64,000 nt of DNA. Source: Paraburkholderia nodosa. Lineage in GTDB: Bacteria > Pseudomonadota > Gammaproteobacteria > Burkholderiales > Burkholderiaceae. This document shows, one piece after another, positions 24,054-33,133 of the stretch. A program made the translations under genes and the position numbers. The notes beneath the pieces are model-generated. The model saw nothing but the letters and a program-made list of their open reading frames with translations. It did no database searches and had not been told where the DNA came from. The stretch is from NCBI RefSeq assembly GCF_001718195.1, contig NZ_MCNV01000001.1:620001-684000 (forward strand), given 5' to 3'. Numbering within the stretch: the first letter of the stretch is position 1; every line of letters begins with the position of its first letter.

Positions 24054-25180
24054 GAAAGCGACACTCCGAGCAGCCGCCCCGCGCCGGCCGTGAACGCCGC
24101 CGCGGCGAGTCCGATCACGATCTGCCGGAACGCCGAAAACGTCGCGCTGCGCCCGTTGAAGAGCGACGTGAACACGCCGACGAGGGCGAGCCCGCACGCG
24201 CTCAGCGCCACCGACTGCGCGATGGCCGTGACGCCGTGCGCCCACAGGAAAGGGGCAGTTGGAAACGCCGCGCCGAGCGAGAAGAGGCAAAACGAGACGG
24301 CGGCGGCCGACCACGGATTGCCGCCCAACTCCTTCGGATCGATGCCAAGCTCCTCACGCGCCAACGTATTGAGCGCCTCGTCCTTGTTGCGCATGATCTG
24401 GGCGGCCACGCGGCGCGCTTCTTCAGGATCGACGCCCTTCGCCTGATAGATGAGCGCAAGCTCGTGACGCTCGGCGTCCGGCGTGTGTTCGAGTTCGTCG
24501 GCTTCCTTCGCAAGCTGCGTGCGCGCAAGCTCGCGCGCGTTGGTCACCGAGAGCCATTCGCCGAGCGCCATCGAGCAGGCGCCCGCCACGAGGCCCGCCA
24601 GCCCCGTGAGCAAAATCGTGCGATTGACGCTGCCCGCGCCCGCCACGCCCATGATCAGGCAGAAGTTCGAGACGAGCCCGTCGTTCGCCCCCAGCACCGC
24701 CGCACGCAGGTCGTTGCCCGCCATCGCGCCCTTGTGCCACGACTCGGCCGCGCCGATCGCTTCGCCGTGGCCGTGTTCGGGCTCGCGCTTCTTCGCGGCA
24801 ATCGCCTGCACGATGGCCGCGTGCTGCTGCTCCTGGGCCGAAAGCTTCTCGGCGCCGGGCTCGTGCGCGTAGCGGTCGCGGTCGGCGTACTCGGCAGCGG
24901 CGACGGTGGGCAGCACGAGTGAAGGGCCGAACGTGCGCGTGAGCGTTTGCAGCAGGCGGGTTTTCGCGCTGCGCCGATGCGGCCGGGGCGTGACGCCGTT
25001 GGCCGCGAGCTTCTCGCGCCAGACGCTCGCGTGCTCGCGCTCGGAGGCCGCGAGATCGGCGAAGATGCGGCGGCGCTCGTCGTCTTTCTCGACCGCGGAT
25101 AGCGTGTCGTAGACGGCGGCGCTGTCGAGTTCGTCGGCGAGATTGCGCCGGAAGCGGTTGATTTCCTGAGCGGAGGCCAT
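24050..25180 (-). CDS. Ferritin-like/VIT1 fusion iron transporter (MbfA-like)
   Basis: A 376-residue protein joining an N-terminal ferritin-like (rubrerythrin-type) domain to a C-terminal VIT1/CCC1 membrane domain. Diiron ligands are visible as E17 (ADELDSAAVY), E47-REH50 and E117-QQH120. The membrane part shows GANDGLVSNFCLIMGVAGAG and GEWLSVTNARELARTQLAKE, typical of VIT1. Related MbfA proteins of alpha-proteobacteria export iron and protect against peroxide. The start codon has no strong ribosome site. A ferredoxin gene overlaps its stop, an unusual pairing. Confidence 0.88.
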   Translation of the reverse strand: MASAQEINRFRRNLADELDSAAVYDTLSAVEKDDERRRIFADLAASEREHASVWREKLAANGVTPRPHRRSAKTRLLQTLTRTFGPSLVLPTVAAAEYADRDRYAHEPGAEKLSAQEQQHAAIVQAIAAKKREPEHGHGEAIGAAESWHKGAMAGNDLRAAVLGANDGLVSNFCLIMGVAGAGSVNRTILLTGLAGLVAGACSMALGEWLSVTNARELARTQLAKEADELEHTPDAERHELALIYQAKGVDPEEARRVAAQIMRNKDEALNTLAREELGIDPKELGGNPWSAAAVSFCLFSLGAAFPTAPFLWAHGVTAIAQSVALSACGLALVGVFTSLFNGRSATFSAFRQIVIGLAAAAFTAGAGRLLGVSLS

Positions 25181-25280
25181 GGCGCGCGGTGCGGGAAGTT
25201 ATCTGCCAAGCTTACCCTGGCGCGGCAACGGCCAGAAGCCGCGCGTCGACGCCCGCCTTGCTCCTGTCGGGCCGGTACGC

Positions 25281-27251
25281 TCAGCGGCGCTGACGCAGAT
25301 GCCGGTAGACCGTGTTGCGCGCGAGCCCGAGTTCGCGAGCCGCCGCCGATACATTGCCGCTGTGGCGCGCGAGGGTCTCCTCGATGAGCCGCGACTGCCA
25401 GACGGAGAGGCGCGCGGGCTCGCGTTCCGTGTCGCTCGCCTGGTCTTCCGTCGAGGCATCGGCGCACGGCTGCGCGCAGTCACTCGCGGGATCGCAATCG
25501 TGCATGAGGTCTTCGGGCAGATGCTCCATGTCGATGGCGTCTTCGCCTTCGGCCATGATCGCCGCCGTGCGCAGCGCGCTCGCGAGCTGACGCAGATTGC
25601 CCGGCCAGCGGCAGCGCGCGAAGCACGCCCGAACGGCCGGTGTCAGACGCGCGGGCGCGCCCGGCACCTCGCGCCGCACAATCTCGAGCATGCGGGCGAC
25701 AAGCGGGTCGAGGTCGGTGCGCTCGGCCAGCGCCGGCAGCGTGACGACGAGGCCGTTGATGCGGTAGTAGAGATCCTCGCGGAACGTGCCTTCGGCGATC
25801 ATCGCGCGCAGGTCGCGGTGCGTCGCGCAGACGATGCGCAAATCCACCGGCACCGCGCGCGTACCGCCGAGCGGCACGACGGCGCGCTCCTGCAACACGC
25901 GCATGAGCCGCACCTGTTGCGCGAGCGGCATGTCGCCGATCTCGTCGAGAAAGAGGGTGCCGCCATGCGCCTGCGCGATCTTGCCGGCGCTACCGCGGCG
26001 CTTCGCTCCCGTGAACGCGCCGTCCTCGTAGCCGAACAGCTCCGCTTCGATCAGCGTGTCGGGCAGGGCGGCGCAGTTGAGCGCGACGAACGGCCCGTCG
26101 CGGCGCGGCGAATCGCGATGCAGCGCCCGCGCGAGCCATTCCTTGCCGGTGCCCGTGCGGCCGAGCACGAGCACCGGAATGTCGCGGCCGCGCACGCGCG
26201 CCACGCGCTGCAGGGCGGCGGCGAGCCGCGCGTCGCCGGTGTCGAGGTCGGCGAGCGTGGGCTGCGGCGCGGAGTCGGCGGCGTTGGGCGCTTTCGCCTG
26301 GGAGGGCGCGGGCGTGAAGGGCGAGCGGGACGTGTCGGCTGCGGCGCTGCGCGCGAACGTAGGGACGCCCGACATGGCCGCGCCGGGCGTGGCGCGCGCG
26401 ATCACGCGCACGCCGCTTGGCAGTGCGAGCGCGAGCGGCTCGCCGCTCGCGCGCATGATCTGCTGCATGAACGCCGCGAACGGCTGACCGAAGAGCGCCG
26501 CGAACTCGCGCTGCTGCAGTTCGGCGAGCGGTGCGCCGAACTGGAACAGGGCGCTGCGGTTCGCGCAGAGCAGCGTGCCGTCGGCCGAGAATGCGGCCAA
26601 TCCTTCGTAGAGCGTACCAATGAATTCGGCGCGCGCATGAAACTGGAGCCGGATGGCATCGGCGAATTCGGTGTTGAACAGATGGTTCTCGATCATCTGC
26701 GCCGACATGCGCACGAGCGCGAGCGTGTGCTTGTGAAAACCGCGCGACTCGCCGCTCACGTCGAGCGCGCCAAGCGTGCGCCCATACGGATCCGCGATCG
26801 GCGCACACGAGCAGGTGAGGATGTGATTGGCGCGCAGAAAGTGCTCGCCCGCATGCACCGTGGTCGGTTGGCCTTCGACGAGCGCCGTGCCGATGGCATT
26901 CGTGCCGCGATGCTGCTCGGCCCACGAAACGCCCGGGCGCAGCGCGACGCGCTGTGCTTTCTCGACGAAGTCGCTGTCGGCGCAGCTATGGAGGATCACG
27001 CCGTTGCGATCGGTAAGCAGCACCATGCTCTGCGTATCGACGATCTGCGCGTGCAAGGCGTCCATGACGGGACGCGCCTGGTGATAGAGCGTGCGGTTCG
27101 TGTCGATCAGTTCGCGCAGGTCGGCGGCGGCGAGCGCGTCGAAGTCGGGCGCTTCAGTGGCGCGCAGTCCGAGTGCGCGCGAGCGCGCGTGAGCCTGCGC
27201 GATGGCGTCCGCGCGGGCCGCGTCGTGCGGCGTGACGGGGCGTCGGGTCAC
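25281..27251 (-). CDS. Sigma-54-dependent activator, AcoR-like
   Basis: Enhancer-binding protein of 656 residues. An N-terminal GAF-type sensor (about residues 60-200) contains HRGTNAIGTALVEGQPT and the CSCAPIADPYGRTLGALDVS motif characteristic of AcoR-type regulators. The AAA+ domain has Walker A GRTGTGKE (about 364-371; usually GETGTGKE), the sigma-54 contact GAFTGA at 411-416 and the Walker B region GGTLFLDEIGDM. The Fis-type HTH is at the C-terminus (NVSAAARELGLARNTVYRHL). Such proteins activate acetoin, alcohol or aromatic catabolic operons; no obvious target lies beside it, so the regulated genes are elsewhere. Confidence 0.9.
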   Translation of the reverse strand: MTRRPVTPHDAARADAIAQAHARSRALGLRATEAPDFDALAAADLRELIDTNRTLYHQARPVMDALHAQIVDTQSMVLLTDRNGVILHSCADSDFVEKAQRVALRPGVSWAEQHRGTNAIGTALVEGQPTTVHAGEHFLRANHILTCSCAPIADPYGRTLGALDVSGESRGFHKHTLALVRMSAQMIENHLFNTEFADAIRLQFHARAEFIGTLYEGLAAFSADGTLLCANRSALFQFGAPLAELQQREFAALFGQPFAAFMQQIMRASGEPLALALPSGVRVIARATPGAAMSGVPTFARSAAADTSRSPFTPAPSQAKAPNAADSAPQPTLADLDTGDARLAAALQRVARVRGRDIPVLVLGRTGTGKEWLARALHRDSPRRDGPFVALNCAALPDTLIEAELFGYEDGAFTGAKRRGSAGKIAQAHGGTLFLDEIGDMPLAQQVRLMRVLQERAVVPLGGTRAVPVDLRIVCATHRDLRAMIAEGTFREDLYYRINGLVVTLPALAERTDLDPLVARMLEIVRREVPGAPARLTPAVRACFARCRWPGNLRQLASALRTAAIMAEGEDAIDMEHLPEDLMHDCDPASDCAQPCADASTEDQASDTEREPARLSVWQSRLIEETLARHSGNVSAAARELGLARNTVYRHLRQRR

Positions 27252-27495
27252 TCGTGTCTCCAGTCGTTTTGGGCGCTACGCTGCGACGCAACATGGGTGC
27301 GCGAGCGGGGCCTCTGGGGCAGTTCATGGTACAGGAAACGCGGCGGCTGCCAATTCGGGTTGAAGCCGGGTTGAAGGCAGCGGTTTCAGCCGCGCGGGCG
27401 CCGCCTCAACTGCGTCTTGAGTTTACTGGCGCGAGTGCCATGATGAAGGTGAGGGCGCATTTGCGTCGCGCCCCCGCTGAATAGCGGAGTTCGTC

Positions 27496-27717
27496 ATGGT
27501 GCACGGCGAATTGAGGATCGTGGTGGCGGTGCTCGCCACGTTCGTTGCGCTCTTTGGCCTCGGGTATGCGATTGACGGATTGATCTTCGACGAAGACAAC
27601 GTCGTGCTCTCCGGAATGGTGACCGTGGCTCTTGGGGTCGTCGCGTTCGTGGTGATGCTCACCCTGCACCCGAAAGACCTCGAATCTCTCGAACAGCACC
27701 GGCATCGCGAATCCTGA
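27496..27717 (+). CDS. Small two-helix membrane protein
   Basis: A 73-residue protein with two membrane segments: VVAVLATFVALFGLGYAIDG and VLSGMVTVALGVVAFVVMLT, with an acidic turn FDEDN between them and a charged tail. No family recognised. The upstream sequence lacks a clear Shine-Dalgarno site (GCGGAG about 12 bases before). Confidence 0.6.
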   Translation: MVHGELRIVVAVLATFVALFGLGYAIDGLIFDEDNVVLSGMVTVALGVVAFVVMLTLHPKDLESLEQHRHRES

Positions 27718-28061
27718 CGCGCCCGGGTGGCGCGCATGGTGCGATGCGGCAACCGGCGCAGCGCGTTGGCGCAGGGCCGGGAGGAGAGTATCTTTGCGCG
27801 CAACGGCGCACGCGCTTGCCGCACCCGCGAAAACAGGGCTCGGACGCCGCCGCCGCCGGCTATTTCAGGCATGTGACAACGTCGACCTTGCGGGCGGCAG
27901 GAAGTCGTCTAAAGTGAATCAAATCAACCTGCGCGAACGTGTAGTTTGCAAGGGTTGGTGTTGATCCGCGCGAGCCGGATCGGGTGTTCTCAGGCACCAG
28001 GTTGGGGCAGCCCGAAGGCGGTTGAACGCGGCCTTTTCACCCTCCACCAAAGGCGACCCCC
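27718..28061. other. Long leader region before DUF1488 gene
   Basis: 344 bases without a gene. It includes a candidate promoter (27888-27915, listed) and a small inverted repeat GATCCG (27964-27969)/CGGATC (27977-27982). Nothing else recognised. Confidence 0.4.
27888..27915 (+). promoter_or_regulatory. Candidate sigma-70 promoter for DUF1488 gene
   Basis: TTGCGG and TAAAGT separated by 16 bases, giving a leader of roughly 140 bases before the DUF1488 ATG. Moderate match only. Confidence 0.35.
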
Positions 28062-28352
28062 ATGCAGATCATGTTTCCGAAAGAGGTGCCCGAGTACTCG
28101 GGCCCAGACCTGACCTTGGCGTTTCCGGCGATGATCGATGGCGAGCGGGTGGAGTGTCTGATCACGGCGGCGGCGCTGGAAGATCACTTCGGGGCGGCTT
28201 CGCCGCGCGCCGAAGACATGCTCAGCGCGTTCGACCATCATCGCGACCGCATCGAGGCCTGCGCGCGCCGTTTGCTCTCCGAAACACGTGCGCAGTGTCT
28301 CGTGCTGCGCAGCGGCTACGTGCGTTTCGTGCAGGCGCACGCCAACGCGTAG
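28062..28352 (+). CDS. DUF1488 family protein
   Basis: A 96-residue protein matching DUF1488: MIDGERVECLITAAALEDHF, then a helix with DRIEACARRLLSETRAQ and a final strand CLVLRSGYVRF. Small soluble protein, function unknown. Monocistronic, ended by a strong terminator. Confidence 0.8.
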   Translation: MQIMFPKEVPEYSGPDLTLAFPAMIDGERVECLITAAALEDHFGAASPRAEDMLSAFDHHRDRIEACARRLLSETRAQCLVLRSGYVRFVQAHANA

Positions 28353-28360
28353 TCGAGAAA

Positions 28361-28387
28361 AAAGCGCCCGCAGGACGCGGGCGCTTT
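28361..28387 (+). terminator. Terminator after DUF1488 gene
   Basis: AAAGCGCCCGC (28361-28371) pairs perfectly with GCGGGCGCTTT (28377-28387) across a 5-base loop, nine bases after the stop codon. Confidence 0.85.
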
Positions 28388-28635
28388 CCGTTCAGCTGAG
28401 TTTGCTTGCCGCGCCCGTTGGGGCGCGGCGTTCGTTTACGCGGTTGCCGCGTTGCCGCTAGAAGATGGCGGGTTTCGTGTAGCGTTCGGATGCGGCGGAG
28501 TACGTTGCCACGCGGCGGCTCCTGTGTGCAGGGAATCTGACGATAGCTCCCTATGATAAGAAGCACGTGCCGTGCGGGGCAGTGATGCGGCTGGGAAGTT
28601 TGATGCTGAGGGGGCGGCAGCGGCGTATCAAGACA

Positions 28636-28663
28636 AAAAGGGTGGCGCGAAGCCACCCTTTTG
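28636..28663 (-). terminator. Terminator of the purine permease gene
   Basis: AAAGGGTGGC/GCCACCCTTT stem with a 5-base loop (GCGAA on the plus strand). On the minus strand it is followed by TTTT, a few bases after the permease stop. Confidence 0.85.
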
Positions 28664-28666
28664 CTT

Positions 28667-29968
28667 TTACGCGTTGCCGAGATAGAAGAACCGGAACAGG
28701 AACACGGCGGCGATGATCCACACGATCAGTTTCACGTCGCGCACACGGCCCGTGAGGAGCTTCAGGCCCGCATACGAGATGAAGCCGAACGCCACGCCGT
28801 TGGCGATCGAGTAGGTGAACGGCATGGCAAGCGCCGTGAGAGCGGCGGGCACGACTTCGGTGGCGTCGTCCCAGGGCAGATCGGCGAGTTCGCGCAGCAT
28901 CAGGCACGAGACGTAGAGTAGCGCCGGCGCCGTGGCGTAGCCCGGCACGACGCCCGCGAGCGGCGCGACGAACAGGCACGCGAGGAACAGCACGGCCACG
29001 GTGAGTGCGGTCATGCCGGTGCGGCCACCCGCCTGCACGCCCGAGGCGCTTTCGATATACGCCGTGGTCGACGAGGTGCCGAGAACCGAGCCCGCGAGAA
29101 TCGCGGTGCTATCCGCGAGCAGCGCGCGGTTCAGGCGGTGCATCTTGCCGTGCACGAGCAGGCCAGCGCGGTTGGCCACGCCCATCAGCGTGCCGGTCGC
29201 ATCGAACAGCTCGACGAGGAAGAACACGAGCACCACGTTGAGCACGCCCGTGGAGAGCGCCGCCTTGATGTCGAGCTGTGCGAAAGTCGGCATGATCGAC
29301 GGCGGCGGCGAGAAGATGCCGTGGAACTGGTTGCCGCCGAAGAAGAACGAGAGAATCGTGACGCCCACGATGCCGATCAGGATCGCACCGCGCACCTTCA
29401 GCACGTCGAGCGTGACGATCGCGAAGAAGCCGATGATCGCGAGGATCGTGTGCGGATCGTGCAGGTTGCCGAGCTCGACGAGTGTGGCCGGGCTGCCGAC
29501 CACCACGCCCGAGGTCTTCAGCGAGATGATCGCGAGGAACAGACCGATACCCGCCGTGATCGACACGCGGATCGAATGCGGAATGCCATTGACGATGGCC
29601 TCGCGTACGCGCAGCAGCGTGACGATGAAGAACAGGCACCCGGAGATGAACACCGCGCCGAGCGCGGCCTGCCACGTGAAGCCCATGCCCTTCACGACCG
29701 TATAGGCGAAATACGCGTTCAGGCCCATGCCGGGCGCGAGCGCGATCGGGTAGTTCGCGTAGAGGCCCATGACGAGCGAGGCGAGCGCCGCGACGAGGCA
29801 GGTCGCGACGAATACGCTTTCCTTCGGCATGCCGGCGTCGCCGAGAATGGCCGGATTCACGAAAATGATGTAAGCCATCGTGAGGAAAGTCGTGATACCG
29901 GCGAGCACTTCGGTGCGCAGGTTGGTGCCTGCTTCTTCGAAACCGAAATAGCGTTTGATGGCGTCCAT
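28667..29968 (-). CDS. NCS2-family (AzgA type) purine permease
   Basis: An inner-membrane proton symporter for purines such as adenine, guanine or hypoxanthine; 433 residues. It begins DAIKRYFGFEEAGTNLRTEV, then LAGITTFLTMAYIIFVNPAI, typical of the AzgA/AdeP/GhxP branch. LAPGMGLNAYFAYTVVKGMG and LLADSTAILAGSVLGTSSTT match its substrate-site regions. About 12-14 membrane segments are expected. AAGGG lies 13 bases before the ATG; longer in-frame upstream starts are not supported by composition. Base specificity cannot be told from sequence alone. Confidence 0.9.
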   Translation of the reverse strand: MDAIKRYFGFEEAGTNLRTEVLAGITTFLTMAYIIFVNPAILGDAGMPKESVFVATCLVAALASLVMGLYANYPIALAPGMGLNAYFAYTVVKGMGFTWQAALGAVFISGCLFFIVTLLRVREAIVNGIPHSIRVSITAGIGLFLAIISLKTSGVVVGSPATLVELGNLHDPHTILAIIGFFAIVTLDVLKVRGAILIGIVGVTILSFFFGGNQFHGIFSPPPSIMPTFAQLDIKAALSTGVLNVVLVFFLVELFDATGTLMGVANRAGLLVHGKMHRLNRALLADSTAILAGSVLGTSSTTAYIESASGVQAGGRTGMTALTVAVLFLACLFVAPLAGVVPGYATAPALLYVSCLMLRELADLPWDDATEVVPAALTALAMPFTYSIANGVAFGFISYAGLKLLTGRVRDVKLIVWIIAAVFLFRFFYLGNA

Positions 29969-30303
29969 GAAGATCGGGCCCTTGAGAGTCGAGCGGGTTG
30001 TTCGCTGCTTGTTGGTGTGGTGTCTTGCGTGTAGTCGGCGCAGGCAGGTCCTTGACGTGCCCATGCACACGCGCGCATGCCGCAGCGCGCGGCTACGGGC
30101 GCGATTGTAAACAATTGTCCGTCGAGCGCAGAAAAGCCGTCGTGAGCGTGGAACGGGTACAACAGCGCGCGTTGCGGTAGCAAGCGTGAGAAGGCGCGGC
30201 GAATCGCGCCCGTGGCGGGAGGAAATGGACACGACCGCTCACAGGCGCCGGGCGTTGCTTCGCCTGGTGCCGGGTTACTGCGGCCTGTCCTGCAATCAAG
30301 CGA
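29969..30303. other. Leader/promoter region of the purine permease
   Basis: 335 bases with no gene. A short palindrome ATTGTAAACAAT (30104-30115) in an otherwise GC-rich stretch may be an operator. I looked for a purine or guanidine riboswitch and saw no convincing structure. Confidence 0.4.
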
Positions 30304-30579
30304 TTACTGCTGCATTTGACCGGCGGGAGCGCCATATCCGGCGCCGCCGCGCGCCGCACGCCGTTGCGCGACGATCGCGCCCGCGCGTTGCGCGTTTTCC
30401 GGGTAGTCGATCCAGTCGAGCGGATCGTAGCCCGCCTGCCGCCATTCGATCAGATCCGCCCGGACCTGGGCGCGAGTCAGCGGTTGCGAGGGATCGTACG
30501 GTTGGGCCACCGCCGCAGCCGACGCGAAGCAGCACGCTGCGGCGAGGACGCCGAGCGTCACACGCGGAAGGGAGTTCAT
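30304..30579 (-). CDS. DUF4148 periplasmic protein
   Basis: A 91-residue exported protein. Signal peptide VTLGVLAAACCFASAAAVAQ; then the complete DUF4148 signature LTRAQVRADLIEWRQAGYDP-LDW-IDYPENAQRAGAIV. It is more like the protein at 22700-22963 than the one at 23352-23642. Ribosome site GGAAGGGA precedes the ATG, and a palindrome lies just upstream. Confidence 0.88.
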   Translation of the reverse strand: MNSLPRVTLGVLAAACCFASAAAVAQPYDPSQPLTRAQVRADLIEWRQAGYDPLDWIDYPENAQRAGAIVAQRRAARGGAGYGAPAGQMQQ

Positions 30580-30595
30580 GGCAAGGCCTTTCGTA

Positions 30596-30611
30596 TTAGG
30601 GATAACCCTAA
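30596..30611. promoter_or_regulatory. Inverted repeat at the DUF4148 promoter
   Basis: TTAGGG (30596-30601) and CCCTAA (30606-30611) are perfect 6-bp arms around ATAA, immediately downstream of a minus-strand TATACT hexamer (30620-30615). Its position at the likely transcription start suggests an operator. Confidence 0.5.
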
Positions 30612-30653
30612 AAGTATAGGCGCTATCTCATTAACTCAAAGGGGGATCGAGGG

Positions 30654-31712
30654 CTACCCGCGGTGCTTCGAAGCGTCTTGGCGGTTGCTTGCCGTGCGGT
30701 AGTCGGTCGGGCGCTGTCCGGTCCATTTGCGGAACGCCCGATGGAACGCGCTCGGCTCCGCGAACCCCACAGCGGCGGCGACATCGGCGACCGGGCGGCC
30801 CGGCTCCTGCAGCGCCGCGATCGCCAGGTCGCGGCGCAATTCGTCCTTGATCGACTGGCAGCTGTGGCCTTCCTGGCTCAGCCGCCGGCGCAGCGTGGCG
30901 GGCGCCACGTTCAGCTGCTGCGCGATGGCGTCGGCATCGGGCCACGCGGCGACGGGCAGGGCGCGCAGCGCGCGTCGCACGCGCGCCGCGAACGAGCCCG
31001 GATTTCGATACTTCACGACGAAGTTGCCGGGCGCGTTGCGCAGAAACGCCCGCGCCGAGCTGGCGGTCTGGATCACGGGCAGTTCGAGAAAACCGGGCGC
31101 GAATTCGAACCATGTGGCCGGCTGATCGAATGCCATGTCGTCGCAGAGCATGAGCTGGTATTCGTGCGCGGCGGCGGGCTGCGGGCAGCGAAAGCGCGCC
31201 GCGAGAAGCGGAATGCGCCGCCCCACGAGCCAGCACACGAGCCCGTAGACGAGGATGAACCAGGTCGCGTACGCGAACAGGGTGGGCGTGGGTTTGCCCG
31301 CGCGGTGCGAGAGCGTGACGCGCACGCGCGTGGCGTCGAAGTCGATCTCGCCCGACAGATCGTCGAGCACGAGCCGCATGAAGTGCACGGCGCGCTGCAG
31401 CGCCTGGCGGCCCGTGCTGGCGCCGAGCGCCGAGTGCGTCATGGCGATGAAGCTGCCGCTTTTCATCGCGTGCGAATCCTGGCCGAAGAATTCGTCGTCG
31501 AGCGCGCGCGCGATGCCCGACCACAACTGGCCGTATTGCGCCGCACTCACGCGCGCGCCGGGCGCGAGCAGCACGGCCGGCGCGATGCCGGCGGCATCCG
31601 TGAGTGGTGCGGTTTCGAGGCCGCCCGCGCGCGCCAGCGCCAGCGTCTCGTTCACGAGGCTCATCGAGATCGTGCCTTTTTCGCTCAGTGTCTGGGTTCT
31701 CGCCGGTTGCAT
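30654..31712 (-). CDS. AraC-family regulator (PF12625-type sensor)
   Basis: A 352-residue regulator. The N-terminal region matches the AraC-type arabinose-binding-like domain of PF12625, with the conserved GRRIPLLAARFRCPQPAAAH and FEFAPGFLELPVIQTASSAR. The C-terminal double HTH contains VAPATLRRRLSQEGHSCQSI and VADVAAAVGFAEPSAFHRAF-RKWTGQRP. The start at 31712 follows GGGAGG with 7-base spacing; earlier in-frame ATGs lack a site. Divergent from the isobutyryl-CoA-type catabolic operon, which it probably activates. Confidence 0.88.
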   Translation of the reverse strand: MQPARTQTLSEKGTISMSLVNETLALARAGGLETAPLTDAAGIAPAVLLAPGARVSAAQYGQLWSGIARALDDEFFGQDSHAMKSGSFIAMTHSALGASTGRQALQRAVHFMRLVLDDLSGEIDFDATRVRVTLSHRAGKPTPTLFAYATWFILVYGLVCWLVGRRIPLLAARFRCPQPAAAHEYQLMLCDDMAFDQPATWFEFAPGFLELPVIQTASSARAFLRNAPGNFVVKYRNPGSFAARVRRALRALPVAAWPDADAIAQQLNVAPATLRRRLSQEGHSCQSIKDELRRDLAIAALQEPGRPVADVAAAVGFAEPSAFHRAFRKWTGQRPTDYRTASNRQDASKHRG

Positions 31713-31890
31713 AGAACCGCCTCCCAAGGGGTTGATCGCAGTCGACATGGTAAATCCGATCAGCGAGTTTGAGCGTGGCGGGCATCGAATACGGCCGCTC
31801 GCGTGCCTACACTTTTCGTAAGCCTTGCCGCCGGGGCCGCATCGCGCCAAAGTGGAAGGCAAGCGCAAGAGACACAGGAAGGGGACACAC

Positions 31891-33024
31891 ATGGACGAGT
31901 TCTATACCGACGATCAGCGCATGATTCGCGACGCCGCGCGCGACTTTGCGAGCGGGCAATTGGCGCCGAATGCGGCGCAATGGGATCGCGACGGCAAGCT
32001 GCCCGACGAGGTCGTCAAGCAACTGGGTGAACTGGGCTTTCTCGGCATGATCGTGCCGCAGGAGCAGGGCGGCTCGTACACCGATTACGTGGCCTACGCG
32101 CTCGCCATGGAAGAGATCGCGGCCGGCTGCGCCTCGTGCGCGACGCTCGTGAGCGTGCACAACTCGGTGGGCTGCGGGCCGATCCTGCAGTTCGGCACCG
32201 ACGCGCAGAAGGACCGCTGGCTCGGCAAGCTCGCGAGCGGCGAGCTGATCGGCGCGTTTTGCCTCACCGAGCCGCAGGCAGGCTCCGAGGCGAGCAACCT
32301 GCGCACGCGCGCCGAGCTGCGCGACGGCAAGTGGGTGCTCAACGGCAACAAGCAGTTCGTGACCAACGGCTCGCGCGCGAACATTGCCATCGTGTTCGCC
32401 GTGACCGATCCCGACGCCGGCAAGCGCGGCATTTCCGCGTTCATCGTGCCGACCGAAACGCCGGGCTTCAACGTCGGGCCGCTCGAGAAAAAGATGGGCA
32501 TCCGCGCGTCGGACACGTGCCCGATCTCGCTCGTCGACTGTGCGATTCCCGAAGCGAACCTGCTTGGCCAGCGCGGCGAAGGGCTGAAGATCGCGCTTGC
32601 GAACCTCGAAGGCGGACGCATTGGCATTGCGGCGCAGGCGCTGGGGATCGCGCGCGCGGCCTTCGATGCGGCGCGTGCCTATGCGCACGAACGCGTGCAG
32701 TTCGGCGAGCCCATCATCAAGCATCAGAGCGTGGCCAACCTGCTTGCTGACATGCATACGCGCATCAACGCCGCGCGTCATCTCGTGCATCATGCAGCGC
32801 GGCTGCGTACGCTTGGCAAGCCGTGTCTTTCCGAGGCATCACAGGCCAAGCTTTATGCTTCCGAAATGGCCGAGGAAGTGTGCTCGCACGCGATTCAGAT
32901 TCACGGTGGCTACGGCTTCCTGAACGACTATCCGGTGGAGCGTCACTACCGCGATGCACGCATCACGCAGATTTACGAAGGCACGAGCGAAGTGCAGAGG
33001 ATGGTGATTGCACGGCAGCTTTGA
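31891..33024 (+). CDS. Acyl-CoA dehydrogenase, isobutyryl-CoA type
   Basis: FAD-dependent acyl-CoA dehydrogenase of 377 residues, full length. [20 protein letters not shown] and [15 protein letters not shown] are flavin-site segments. The C-terminal catalytic glutamate is Glu363 in [19 protein letters not shown] precedes the ATG. The following acyl-CoA ligase, enoyl-CoA hydratase and hydroxyisobutyryl-CoA hydrolase genes indicate short branched acyl-CoA oxidation, so isobutyryl-CoA (valine) is the likeliest substrate. 2-Methylbutyryl-CoA is an alternative. Confidence 0.85.
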   Translation: MDEFYTDDQRMIRDAARDFASGQLAPNAAQWDRDGKLPDEVVKQLGELGFLGMIVPQEQGGSYTDYVAYALAMEEIAAGCASCATLVSVHNSVGCGPILQFGTDAQKDRWLGKLASGELIGAFCLTEPQAGSEASNLRTRAELRDGKWVLNGNKQFVTNGSRANIAIVFAVTDPDAGKRGISAFIVPTETPGFNVGPLEKKMGIRASDTCPISLVDCAIPEANLLGQRGEGLKIALANLEGGRIGIAAQALGIARAAFDAARAYAHERVQFGEPIIKHQSVANLLADMHTRINAARHLVHHAARLRTLGKPCLSEASQAKLYASEMAEEVCSHAIQIHGGYGFLNDYPVERHYRDARITQIYEGTSEVQRMVIARQL

Positions 33025-33078
33025 AGTGAAGTGAGGAAGACGAAGCAATAAAAAGCGAGCGCTTATGCGCCATAGCTA

Positions 33079-33129
33079 TGCATGGGACCGGAGTAAGTGC
33101 TTTGCACCAACTCCGGCTCGACAGGAGAC
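33079..33129 (+). repeat. Hairpin repeat, copy A (supplies ribosome site)
   Basis: Reads TGCATGGGA, then stem CCGGAGT (33088-33094), inner stem GTGC/GCAC, closing ACTCCGG (33110-33116), then CTCGACAGGAGAC. The AGGAG at the end is the ribosome binding site of the acyl-CoA ligase at 33134. Copies B and C lie at 43330-43433; the inner stem changes in a compensated way between copies A and C. Confidence 0.85.
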
Positions 33130-33133
33130 GACG

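Larger units (their letters stand above)
28353..28666. other. Intergenic region with two terminators
   Basis: 314 bases between convergent genes. It contains the terminators at 28361-28387 and 28636-28663; the 250 bases between show no gene or signal I can support. Confidence 0.45.

Noticed and set aside
25179..27374. Open frame of 731 codons on the plus strand
   Set aside because: Antisense to the AcoR-like gene, which has complete AAA+ and Fis signatures.
29969..30303. Purine or guanidine riboswitch before the purine permease
   Set aside because: No conserved three-way junction or mini-ykkC-like hairpins could be recognised by eye; only a short palindrome is visible.
33065..33133. Earlier in-frame start of the acyl-CoA ligase at 33065
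   Set aside because: It would translate the hairpin repeat; the AGGAG inside the repeat fits the ATG at 33134 with normal spacing.
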